NCBI GenBank assembly: GCA_026770585.1
Contig: MU647318.1
Location: forward strand, 131,058-141,526
Reading direction: 5' to 3'
Source of the DNA: Baffinella frigidus
Lineage: Eukaryota > Cryptophyceae > Cryptomonadales > Baffinellaceae
Length of the DNA: 10,469 nt
Positions 1-5,533 of this stretch are shown piece by piece. The position numbers and the translations under genes were made by a program. The notes below the pieces were generated by a model. The model did no database searches. It had not been told where the DNA came from and saw only the letters and a program-made list of their open reading frames with translations. Every line of letters begins with the position of its first letter. Position 1 is the first letter of the stretch.

Positions 1-91
1 TCGGGTTTAGGGTTTGGGGTTTGGGGTTTGGGGTTTGGGGTTTAGGGTGCAGGGTTAGGGGTGCAGGGTTAAGGGTGCAGGGTTAGGACGG
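1..91 (+). repeat. Degenerate telomere-type heptamers (G strand)
   Basis: Seen: TTTAGGG and TTTGGGG units run from the window edge to about 50. They are followed by a 14-bp tandem made of two heptamers (GGTGCAG plus GGTTAGG or GGTTAAG), repeated about three times to 90. The G-rich strand is the plus strand, the orientation of a telomere whose chromosome lies to the left. The mixed variants point to an old interstitial or subtelomeric tract rather than an active telomere end. Confidence 0.9.
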
Positions 92-197
92 TGGATTCCG
101 AGCGGTGAAATGCTCGTGGAGGACAGTCCATCCGGTTTCCCGAAATCGCCCGAAATAGCCCCGACGCAGAGTTCATCCGGGGAACCCCCTTGAACCC

Positions 198-284
198 GAC
201 ACACTACACACAACACACAACACACAACACACAACACACAACACACTACACACAACACACAACACACAACACACTACACCAGAT
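198..284 (-). repeat. CACACAA heptamer array (C strand)
   Basis: Seen: about twelve tandem 7-bp units CACACAA with occasional CACACTA. The period is exactly seven, as the seven-residue periodicity of the open frames across it also shows. Read on the minus strand the unit is TTGTGTG, a TG-rich relative of the GGTGTGT units at 4260-4550. Inference: a homogenised variant block of the telomeric heptamer rather than an unrelated CA microsatellite. Confidence 0.85.
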
Positions 285-331
285 AAATAGATAGATAGAT
301 AGATAGATTGATATAGATAGATAGATATATT
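284..331 (+). repeat. GATA microsatellite
   Basis: Seen: (GATA)n with a few interruptions (GATT, TATA), about 45 bp. It directly abuts the 48-bp repeat that starts at 333. Confidence 0.95.
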
Positions 332-332
332 A

Positions 333-380
333 AGTGGTGCTCCGAAGGGGGGTCTGTGGGGCAGCTTGGGTACCAGGATC
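333..380 (+). repeat. 48-bp dispersed repeat, copy 1
   Basis: Seen: positions 333-380 are, by my reading, identical base for base to the reverse complement of 2598-2645. The element starts AGTGGTGCTCCGAAGG and ends GGGTACCAGGATC. One end touches a microsatellite (GATA here, TA in copy 2). The other end touches telomere-like sequence (CTGCACCCTG here). Function unknown. Confidence 0.9.
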
Positions 381-403
381 TGCACCCTGCAACCTAACAA
401 CCG
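381..403 (-). repeat. Short degenerate C-strand telomeric tract
   Basis: Seen: CTGCACC, CTGCAACC and TAACAACC units resemble the reverse complement of the GGTGCAG/GGTTAGG dimers at 50-90 and the CTGCACCCTG tract at 873. It is short and degenerate. Confidence 0.5.
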
Positions 404-408
404 ATCAA

Positions 409-552
409 GTTCGGGGGGAGGTGGTGTGCTTCCTGCTTGAGTACTTTCATACTGGGAAACCTTATCTTCTTTCATTTGATTCCAATAAAAAACACTACAC
501 GATTGCTTTAACATTACTAATAAGAACGGGCTTTAACATTGCTAATAAGAAC
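409..552 (+). repeat. Family-1 fold-back, duplicated left half
   Basis: Seen: 409-450 matches 559-600 with about five differences in 42 bases, and the similarity continues from 451 (ACTGGGAAACC, ATTTGATTCCAAT) into the left arm of the intact element at 605. The unit is therefore a direct repeat with a 150-bp offset. Its loop (GCTTTAACATTACTAATAAG) is itself duplicated, at 505-527 and 530-552. The matching right arm is missing, so this is a half element. Confidence 0.75.
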
Positions 553-604
553 AAGCAGGTTCCGGGGGAGGTGGTGTCCTTGCTGCGTGAGTACTTTTAT
601 TTTT

Positions 605-736
605 CCGGGGGAACCCATCTTTCTGTCATTTGATTCCAATGAAAATTGCTACACGAATGCTTTAATATCACTAGTAAGAGCGAATTGTGTAGTAATTTCC
701 ATTGCCATCAAATGAAAGAAAAATAGGTTTCCCCGG
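605..736 (+). mobile_element. Family-1 fold-back (MITE-like) element, copy A
   Basis: Seen: arms 605-660 and 680-736 are inverted repeats of about 56 bp around a 19-base loop. The outer end is CCGGGGGAACCC against GGTTTCCCCGG. The inner arm holds ATTTGATTCCAATG and GCTACACGAAT, answered by GTGTAGTAATTTCC and CATCAAATG. There is no coding capacity. Related copies lie at 451-527 (half), 1696-1761 (inner part) and 2300-2442. Non-autonomous DNA transposon is an inference from structure and copy number; no clear target-site duplication was seen. Confidence 0.75.
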
Positions 737-739
737 ATA

Positions 740-872
740 AAACTGACCCTAGGGAAATGACCGGATAAGAGTGGTGTCCCTGGATCAGTGTCTCCCCTGG
801 CTCAAGCCCTCTCAAGCCAGTGTTTTCCCGGGGACTTCGCGCCCAGTTTCTGCAAAAGTGGCCGGTGAACGG
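740..872. other. Spacer with small repeats, no gene
   Basis: Seen: the word CCGGATAA occurs at 734 and 761, and TGGCT...AGCCA forms a 6-bp stem near 800. GTGGTGTCCCT near 771 echoes the flank of the family-1 element (GGTGGTGTCCTT at 572). Nothing coding is apparent. Confidence 0.4.
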
Positions 873-1000
873 ACCCTGCACCCTGAACCCTAATCTCTAA
901 ACCCTACACCAGGAACATACCCACAAAGCAGCCTCTCCCATTCCAAGCACTCGCGCTAACCCCTAACCCCTAACCCCTAACCCCTAAACCCTAAACCCGT
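873..1000 (-). repeat. Telomere-type repeats, C strand
   Basis: Seen: degenerate CCCTGAA, CCCTAAT and CTAAACC units at 876-912, a 40-base unrelated interruption, then a clean run of CCCCTAA and CCCTAAA from 955 to 995. Orientation is opposite to the tract at 1-91, so the two tracts converge (G strand leading in, C strand leading out). Confidence 0.9.
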
Positions 1001-1026
1001 AAGCACGCGTCCAACGTCAATTAGCC

Positions 1027-1181
1027 TTGCTCGGATAGCGAGGGGGCAAACGGATCTTTTTGATCCGGGTGCGAATTCGAAAATTGGTACGAGTCGTGTC
1101 CAACTTGTGGGGGCTAGACTTCCCATTTGGAAGGCTACCCAAAAATTACCCGATCCGTTTGCCCGCTCGCTATCCGAGCAA
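1027..1181 (+). mobile_element. Fold-back element, family 2
   Basis: Seen: terminal inverted repeats of about 30 bp with one mismatch. TTGCTCGGATAGCGAG opens the element and CTCGCTATCCGAGCAA closes it, and the arms continue through GGCAAACGGATC and its complement. The ~95-bp interior is unrelated to the arms and has no convincing gene. This is the MITE plan: short, palindromic ends, non-coding. No target-site duplication was visible. Confidence 0.75.
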
Positions 1182-1240
1182 TGTTTCAAAGTCATCTGGT
1201 TTGCCATTCCGCTTTCTTGAGGAGGGTGGGTGGGCCCCAT

Positions 1241-1342
1241 TCTGGGGATACAGCCCCGTGTAAAGTCACTCCGGTCATTCTGGGGATACAACCCCGTGTA
1301 GGATGACCGGAGTGACTTTACACACGGGGTTGTATCCCCAGA
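1241..1342 (+). mobile_element. Fold-back element, family 3
   Basis: Seen: TCTGGGGATACAGCCCCGTG at the left is answered by its near-complement ending at 1342. The arms continue through AAAGTCACTCCGGTCAT. The loop carries a further direct copy of the end sequence (TCTGGGGATACAACCCCGTG at 1278), so the element holds three copies of its end motif and could fold in two alternative ways. Confidence 0.75.
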
Positions 1343-1454
1343 CCCATAGCCGGGCAAGGGACCAGCTCTGTCTCAGTCTATTTGGTCCCACCAATCGTGG
1401 TGAGCCCAGGCTCTTGCCCGCGCAAAGTTGACGAATTTGTACCACGCGGCCAGC

Positions 1455-1606
1455 ATATTCATCTCGAAATATAACTGAACCAGTTCCCTAATTGGCGTTT
1501 TCATTTAATTAGGAGGCCTAATTAAATTTACTATCCCCTAACTAATTTCTCCTATTCAACCGCCTATTGAAAAGGAACTGATTCAGTTATCTTCCGAGAT
1601 GAATAT
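1455..1606 (+). mobile_element. Fold-back element, family 4
   Basis: Seen: the ends ATATTCATCTCG and CGAGATGAATAT pair, and the arms extend about 32 bp with a few mismatches through AACTGAACCAGTTCC and its partner GGAACTGATTCAGTT. The AT-rich interior contains a second, perfect palindrome at 1503-1527. No gene. Single copy in this window. Confidence 0.75.
1503..1527 (+). repeat. Perfect 11-bp-arm palindrome
   Basis: Seen: ATTTAATTAGG, three bases AGG, then CCTAATTAAAT. It sits within the family-4 fold-back and could form its own hairpin. Confidence 0.9.
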
Positions 1607-1695
1607 CAACTTGAGAATAGACAACCCGACGGAGGCAGCGAACTAGAGGGACACACCTTAATCTGCGGAAACCAATAAAAATATTGCTTGCTGAG

Positions 1696-1761
1696 AACGA
1701 AATTTACTACACAATCGGGGTTTACTAGTAATACTGAAGCATTCGTGTAGTAATTTTCGTT
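1696..1761 (+). mobile_element. Family-1 fold-back, copy B (inner arms only)
   Basis: Seen: AACGAAATTTACTACACAAT at 1696 pairs with ATTCGTGTAGTAATTTTCGT ending at 1761. The central TTTACTAGTAATA matches the loop type of copies A and C. The outer arms with CATTTGAT and GGGAAACC are absent, so the copy is trimmed at both ends. Confidence 0.65.
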
Positions 1762-1803
1762 ACCCCAAAAGTGTTTTTTCTACCCGTTTCCGGAGTTGAA
1801 CAT

Positions 1804-1931
1804 ACCACGCTAGAGTGCAGGTGGGGGTTGAATTTTTTAAACCCTATCAGGATAGGGTGTGCAACTTTTGAAAACCACTGCCTTGAGGGAAAATTGACTT
1901 CCGGCAACCCCTTCCAAGACTCTGGCGTGGT
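1804..1931 (+). mobile_element. Inverted-repeat element, family 5
   Basis: Seen: ACCACGCTAGAGT at the left end pairs with ACTCTGGCGTGGT at the right end (one mismatch in 13). Near the middle is an 18-bp palindrome, ACCCTATC AG GATAGGGT, at 1841-1858. A nested inverted repeat, CAGGTGG at 1818 to CCACTG at 1880, resembles hAT-type ends (CAGTGG..TCAAA). I saw no 8-bp target duplication there, so the class is tentative. The right-end 37 bp recur alone at 2157-2193. Confidence 0.5.
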
Positions 1932-1932
1932 A
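1896..1932 (+). repeat. 37-bp direct repeat, copy 1
   Basis: Seen: GACTTCCGGCAACCCCTTCC followed by AAGACTCTGGCGTGGTA. It is the same as 2157-2193 apart from one base. It includes the right end of the family-5 inverted repeat. Confidence 0.9.
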
Positions 1933-2156
1933 GGTCCGGTAGTAGTGGTCAAACAGATTTAACAGAAGCACTGAGTTCGAGCCTCAAGTGTATGCCCCGT
2001 GTAGTAGCGCGCATTCGAGTAGATGAACTAGGTCCGGTTGTGCATTTAGTATCAAATAGAAGGACTGCGTCCGAGCCCTCTCTGGACGCCTCAAGTTTAT
2101 GGTCCAACGTCAGTTCAATGAAAGCCTCTTTTCACCTTGTAGTATTTGGCGCGCTT

Positions 2157-2193
2157 GACTTCCGGCAAACCCTTCCAAGACTCTGGCGTGGTA
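2157..2193 (+). repeat. 37-bp direct repeat, copy 2
   Basis: Seen: the second copy of the repeat at 1896, one base different. Here it stands alone, without the left half of the family-5 element, so it is a solo end or a fragment. Confidence 0.9.
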
Positions 2194-2299
2194 CTCCCTC
2201 CTTTCGATCAGCGGAGACATTCCTTCTTCTTCTTTGTCACCCTCGAAAAGGAGTCGAGTGATACAATCGTCTAAGGAATATTTCTATCCGTGTCCTGGG

Positions 2300-2442
2300 T
2301 TGTATCCGGGGAAAACTATTTTTCTTTCAATTGATGGCAACGAAAATTACTACACAATTCGTACTTACGAGTAATATTAAATAAGCTGTGTAGTAATTTT
2401 CGTTGCCATCCAACGAAATAAAAATAGGTTTCCCAGTATAAG
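2300..2442 (+). mobile_element. Family-1 fold-back (MITE-like) element, copy C
   Basis: Seen: this is the best preserved copy of the family. Left arm: TATCCGGGGAAAAC, TATTTTTCTTTCA, GATGGCAACGAAAATTAC, TACACAATTCG. Right arm: GTGTAGTAATTTTCGTTGCC, ATCCAACGAAATAAAAATAG, GTTTCCCAGTATA. The arms are about 58 bp around a 25-base AT-rich loop. The inner 23 bases (GGCAACGAAAATTACTACAC) pair almost perfectly, while the outer arm has drifted. No coding capacity. Confidence 0.8.
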
Positions 2443-2487
2443 GTTGCACCTGCCGTCCGGCTTTAAGTCGTCCTGGGGCCGAAACTG

Positions 2488-2537
2488 TCCCCCCCCCCCC
2501 TTCGTAGCCCCCCCCCGCCCCTCTCTCCGGGGGGCGT
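2488..2537 (+). repeat. Poly-C tracts
   Basis: Seen: two C runs of about ten and eight bases separated by TTCGTAG, followed by GCCCCTCTCTCCGGGGGGCG. These are low-complexity and a likely place for length variation and assembly error. Confidence 0.8.
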
Positions 2538-2602
2538 CTACGTATTGCATCAACTGACGAGGGGGTGTGGGGGTTAATGCTTAGGTTTTAGGGTTTAGAT
2601 CC
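2534..2602 (+). repeat. Subtelomeric word plus telomeric tract, copy 1
   Basis: Seen: GCGTCTACGTATTGCATCAA then CTGA at 2534-2557, followed by G-rich spacer and degenerate TTAGGTTTTAGGGTTTAG. The same arrangement recurs at 3177 and 3287. Inference: a short subtelomeric repeat unit that includes its own stretch of telomere repeat. Confidence 0.75.
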
Positions 2603-2644
2603 TGGTACCCAAGCTGCCCCACAGACCCCCCTTCGGAGCACCAC

Positions 2645-2645
<1 letters not shown>
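2598..2645 (-). repeat. 48-bp dispersed repeat, copy 2 (inverted)
   Basis: Seen: the exact reverse complement of 333-380. On the left it abuts telomeric TTTAG sequence. On the right it abuts the TA microsatellite. Perfect identity over 48 bp at 2.2 kb distance suggests recent duplication or gene-conversion-like exchange. Confidence 0.9.
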
Positions 2646-2695
<50 letters not shown>

Positions 2696-2730
2696 ATATA
2701 TATATACATGTATATATATATATATATATG
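2646..2730 (+). repeat. TA microsatellite
   Basis: Seen: (TA)n over about 80 bases with two small interruptions (TAATAATA and TACATGTA). It is self-complementary and could extrude as a cruciform. Confidence 0.95.
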
Positions 2731-2734
2731 AAAT

Positions 2735-3175
2735 CTTATCCCAGGTATTATTTGGTTTGGGTTTGAAACTACTCTTCTTCTTTTTGGTTTTGTATGGGTG
2801 AGGGCCGCTTTCCCAAGACATCGCTACCATCAACTAATGCGCCTCCCGCGCCCCTCCCCCCGGGGTTATTTTCCGTCCTTAGGTTATGAGGTGCACCCCA
2901 CGAACGGCGCGTCCTGCCCAGGGGTGCGTCCAGAGAGATCGATAATTTATTGCCAAACATCCAGCGTCAGTGTCGCACATGCTACGCATTGTGCCATTAC
3001 TGTACCCCGTGGCGGCCGCTCATGCGAGCATTTTCCGGATGGATTCTAACTCCACCTCCTACATCAAGGTCTGGTCGGAGGCGACGCTACCAAGGGGATC
3101 ACCGGCGGGATCAGGGGGGGGGCGCTTTCCAAAGTTGCCAACCGGGCGCCCTAAGCTTCGGGTGTGTGCTAGCGG
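2735..3175. other. Unique-looking stretch, no recognised gene
   Basis: I see no convincing gene. Short open frames occur on both strands and none resembles a known family. CATCAACTAATGCG at 2829 resembles the GCATCAACTGA word of the subtelomeric repeat. GGGCCGCTTTCCCAAG at 2802 resembles GGGGCGCTTTCCAAAG at 3118. The stretch may be decayed copies of the same subtelomeric unit. Confidence 0.4.
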
Positions 3176-3176
3176 T

Positions 3177-3245
3177 GCGTCCACGTATTGCATCAACTGC
3201 GTGCGAGCTTAAGGTTTAGGGTTCAGGTTTTAGGTTTTGGATCTT
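3177..3245 (+). repeat. Subtelomeric word plus telomeric tract, copy 2
   Basis: Seen: GCGTCCACGTATTGCATCAA then CTG at 3177-3199, then degenerate heptamers (GGTTTAGGGTTCAGGTTTTA) to about 3238, then GATCTTGGTACCC. That last string recalls GATCCTGGTACCC, the start of the 48-bp repeat at 2598, so the order word, heptamers, GAT.CTGGTACCC is shared with copy 1. Confidence 0.75.
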
Positions 3246-3286
3246 GGTACCCGGATCCTTGGGAACCCCCTACCGCCCTTTTGGGG

Positions 3287-3512
3287 GAGTCTACGTGTTG
3301 CATCAACTGATGGGAGTGTTTGGGGGTTAGGGTTTAGGGTTTGGGGTTTAGGGTTTAGGGTTTAGGGTTTGGGGTTTAGGGTTTAGGGGTTAGGAGTTAG
3401 GGTTTCGGGTTTCATCTGCACGACGATGCGCGTTTAGGGTTTAGGGTTTAGGGTTTAGGGTTTAGGATTTAGGGTTTAGGGTTTACTTCCCGGTTTGGGG
3501 TTTAGGTTTTAC
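3287..3512 (+). repeat. Subtelomeric word copy 3 and long TTTAGGG array
   Basis: Seen: GAGTCTACGTGTTGCATCAA then CTGA at 3287-3310, then TTTAGGG with some TTTGGGG units from about 3318 to 3412. A short spacer (CATCTGCACGACGATGCGCG) follows, and a second clean TTTAGGG run at 3432-3484. A degenerate tail reaches 3510. The G strand is the plus strand throughout. These are the least degenerate TTTAGGG units in the window. Confidence 0.9.
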
Positions 3513-3553
3513 CAACAATAACAACCCGAGGTCCTTAATTTGAACGCTCACTC

Positions 3554-3610
3554 CGTAGGGGATTGGAGCTTTCTCTTCAGAAATTGGGCTAACGGCTCCA
3601 ATCACCTATG
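3554..3610 (+). mobile_element. Small fold-back, family 6
   Basis: Seen: CGTAGGGGATTGGAGC pairs with GCTCCAATCACCTATG (14 of 16) around a 25-base loop. Just downstream GGGAATTC occurs twice, 14 bases apart. It may be a decayed fold-back element or a simple hairpin. Confidence 0.55.
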
Positions 3611-3672
3611 GGGAATTCTTCACAGGGAATTCGAGAGGGTGCAAATTACATGCTCGCTGCGATGAGATGTAT

Positions 3673-3834
3673 CCACACAGCGGACTTCGAAGGGATTTTT
3701 GAACAACCCTTAAGCGATAAGACCTATGGTCCTATGGTAGGCAACCCGTAGGGGCATAGGGGGGTTCCTACGGATAACGTAACGGAAAGGTGGCCCGATT
3801 TGGGCCGAAAAGCCCTTCGAAGCCCGCTGTGTGG
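3673..3834 (+). mobile_element. Fold-back element, family 7, copy 1
   Basis: Seen: the ends CCACACAGCGG and CCGCTGTGTGG are perfect complements. The terminal repeats extend through CTTCGAAGGG with small changes. The interior is G- and CCTA-rich (GGTAGGCAACCCGTAGGGGC, GGGGGGTTCCTACGG). The whole 162-bp element recurs in reverse orientation at 8613-8775 at roughly 85% identity by eye. It is non-coding, and both copies have closely similar length, which supports a defined mobile unit. No target duplication was visible. Confidence 0.8.
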
Positions 3835-3944
3835 CAAGTGAGTGCTGAGAGGTTCCGTGGAGGCCGCAGGACACTGCATCCTAGCGGAGAAAGGACAATG
3901 GGAAACTCGAAGGAGTTTTGTACCGGGAAATCGAAGAATCCGGG

Positions 3945-4210
3945 TTCATGGTTTATGGTTTAGGGCTCAGGGGGGTTAGTGTTGCTTGTGAAGTGTTGAG
4001 GGGTGAGGGTTTAGGGTTTGGGGTTGAGGTTTTAGTGTTTAGTGTTGGTGTTGAGTGTTTAGGGTTAAGGGTTTGGGGTTTGGGGTTTAGGGTTTGGGGT
4101 TTGGGGTTTGGGGTTTGGGGTTTGGGGTTTGGGGTTTGGGTCTTAGACGCACCTCGTTGGCCATGTCGGCAGGGCGTCCCCACACCTGGTTTGGGGTTTC
4201 GGGTTTGGGG
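3945..4210 (+). repeat. Telomeric heptamer array, TTTAGGG to TTTGGGG block
   Basis: Seen: degenerate start (TTTATGGTTTAGGGCTCAGG), mixed TTTAGGG/GTTGAGG/TTTAGTG units to about 4070, then a homogenised run of about nine TTTGGGG units to 4140. A 50-bp interruption (TCTTAGACGCACC...CACACC) follows, and the heptamers resume at 4188. Runs of four G every seven bases favour G-quadruplex formation on the plus strand. Confidence 0.9.
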
Positions 4211-4612
4211 GCTTATGGTTTATGGTTTATGGTGTATGGTTTATGGTGTATTGTGTATTGTGTAAGGTTTGTGGTGTATGGTGTGTGGTGTATGGTGTGG
4301 TGTGTGGTGTGTGGTGTGTGGTGTATGGTGTGTGGTGTATGGTGTGTGGTGTATGGTGTATGGTGTGTGGTGTATGGTGTAAGGTAAATATGGTGTATAT
4401 GGTGTATATGGTGTATGGTGTATGGTGTATCGCGTAAGGTGTATGGTGTATGGTGTATGGTGCATGGTGTATGGTGTATGGCGTATGGTGTATTGTGCAT
4501 GGCGTATGGTGTATGGTGTCTGATGAATGGTGTATGGTGTATGGTTTATGCTTAATGGTTTATGGTTTATGGTTTCGGGCTTCGGGTTTCGGTAGGGGCT
4601 TAGGGTTTACAG
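4211..4612 (+). repeat. Variant heptamer array, TTTATGG to TGTATGG/TGTGTGG
   Basis: Seen: the unit shifts from TTTATGG (4213-4233) to TGTATGG and TGTGTGG through 4550, then back to TTTATGG, TTTCGGG and TTTAGGG by 4612. The period is seven almost throughout, with occasional five- or six-base slips (for example ATATGGTGT near 4390-4415). No coding function is likely. The repetitive open frames over it are products of the period. Confidence 0.9.
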
Positions 4613-5369
4613 TCCGCTTAATGTCATACTCGGGCCGCCCCCTCCCACGAATCGACAAGCGCCCCCGCCCCCCGCGCCCCCGCCACCCACTCTCCCCTCC
4701 CCCCCCGCCCGCGGACCCTTGCCGCCCACGCGCCTCCTGACCCGTGGCTCCCCCCGTGGCTCCCCCGTTGCTGCGTCCCTCCCGAGGCCGGTCGTCTCCT
4801 GGGCGGCTGCTCGCTTCGGCCCGCGCACCGCCCCACTCTTCGCGTGGATCGGTGTTTCTTCCTTGCTCCCCAGCCAAGCTCCCGCGCTGTTCTGCCCGGC
4901 GGGACTCCACTCGGAACGAGCCCTCGCCACCGCTGAACCTCACGGCGCCCTCGCCCTCAGCGCTCGAGTCCAAGGACGGGAGATCACTGATTTTGACGTC
5001 ACTGTCTGGTACGCTGCCTCGCGAGACGCCCTGCTCGTACCCTCCAGGCTGCCTGTCACGAGGATCGCGATAGTCTCGCTCTGCACCGCGCTGTTCGCCC
5101 GGAAAGAATGGCGGGTTTTGAGGCCGGCCGCGTTGAGGGGGGGCCTGCAGGAAGTCGTCCTGGGAATTTTCAGAAGCTGCAGCACACATGAACGGGAAGA
5201 TCTTGGGCCTGCCTCCTGTGAAGCCACAGCCCAACATGGGGAAGGTGGGCATTCTGAATCTCCCCGGAAAGAATGCGAATCCCAAGACTGGTGTGTTCGT
5301 TGGTCCTCTTCCGGCTGGCACGGCGGGAAGGAGGAGCGCTAGCAGCACCGCCCGCAGCATGGCTGCCAT
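4560..5369 (-). CDS. Putative secreted Gly/Arg-rich protein, unknown function
   Basis: I do not recognise a family. Seen: 269 codons from an ATG with purine at -3 and G at +4 to TAA. Residues 1-20 look like a signal peptide: short basic start MAAMLR, hydrophobic core AVLLALLLPA, small-residue end VPAG. Residues 28-65 are rich in Phe, Gly, Pro and Cys. The FFPG motif occurs twice (residues 33 and 88), and its DNA is repeated (CATTCTTTCCGGG). Residues 70-195 are charged (Arg, Glu, Asp, Ser), probably disordered. Residues 195-245 are Gly/Arg-rich. The last ~17 residues (NPKPLPKPEARNHKP) come from telomere-type heptamers. Codon use supports coding: Phe is TTC about six times more often than TTT. 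Against it: GC-rich sequence gives long frames by chance, and a 207-codon frame lies opposite. Introns may be missed. A truncated gene fused to repeat is plausible. Confidence 0.45.
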   Translation of the reverse strand: MAAMLRAVLLALLLPAVPAGRGPTNTPVLGFAFFPGRFRMPTFPMLGCGFTGGRPKIFPFMCAAASENSQDDFLQAPPQRGRPQNPPFFPGEQRGAERDYRDPRDRQPGGYEQGVSRGSVPDSDVKISDLPSLDSSAEGEGAVRFSGGEGSFRVESRRAEQRGSLAGEQGRNTDPREEWGGARAEASSRPGDDRPREGRSNGGATGGATGQEARGRQGSAGGGGGESGWRGRGGRGRLSIRGRGRPEYDIKRTVNPKPLPKPEARNHKP

Positions 5370-5533
5370 GTCCAGCCAGATGCTGCTGGGCTGGTGTTCG
5401 AGACCGAAGGAAGCAGAGGGAAGCTGCGGCCACGCGCCCTCGCTTGTATCCCCGACTTAAAACTTTACAAAAGCCCTCCGAAGAGGATCAAATCGAGGAT
5501 GGATTTCGGCCATTTCCTCCAGAAAACGAATCT

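Noticed and set aside
55-267. Minus-strand frame with Cys/Val-rich seven-residue repeats
   Set aside because: It is the translation of the CACACAA heptamer array. The residue repeat follows from a 7-bp period and does not indicate a protein.
198-331. CRISPR-like array in the tandem repeats at the left
   Set aside because: Units are seven or four bases with no spacers. This is simple tandem repeat.
333-380. Shared peptide LRRGVCGAAWVPGS in two separate open frames (left edge and near 2600)
   Set aside because: It comes from the identical 48-bp DNA repeat. Reading frames around it do not match, and both run into microsatellites.
3918-4500. Several overlapping frames on both strands with repeats such as FGVWGLG and HHTPYTI
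   Set aside because: All are readings of the telomeric heptamer array. Frames stay open because few stop codons occur in a pure 7-bp repeat.
4719-5342. Plus-strand open frame of 207 codons
   Set aside because: It lies opposite the minus-strand candidate, has no signal or motif, and long frames on both strands are expected in GC-rich DNA. The minus strand has the better start and codon bias.
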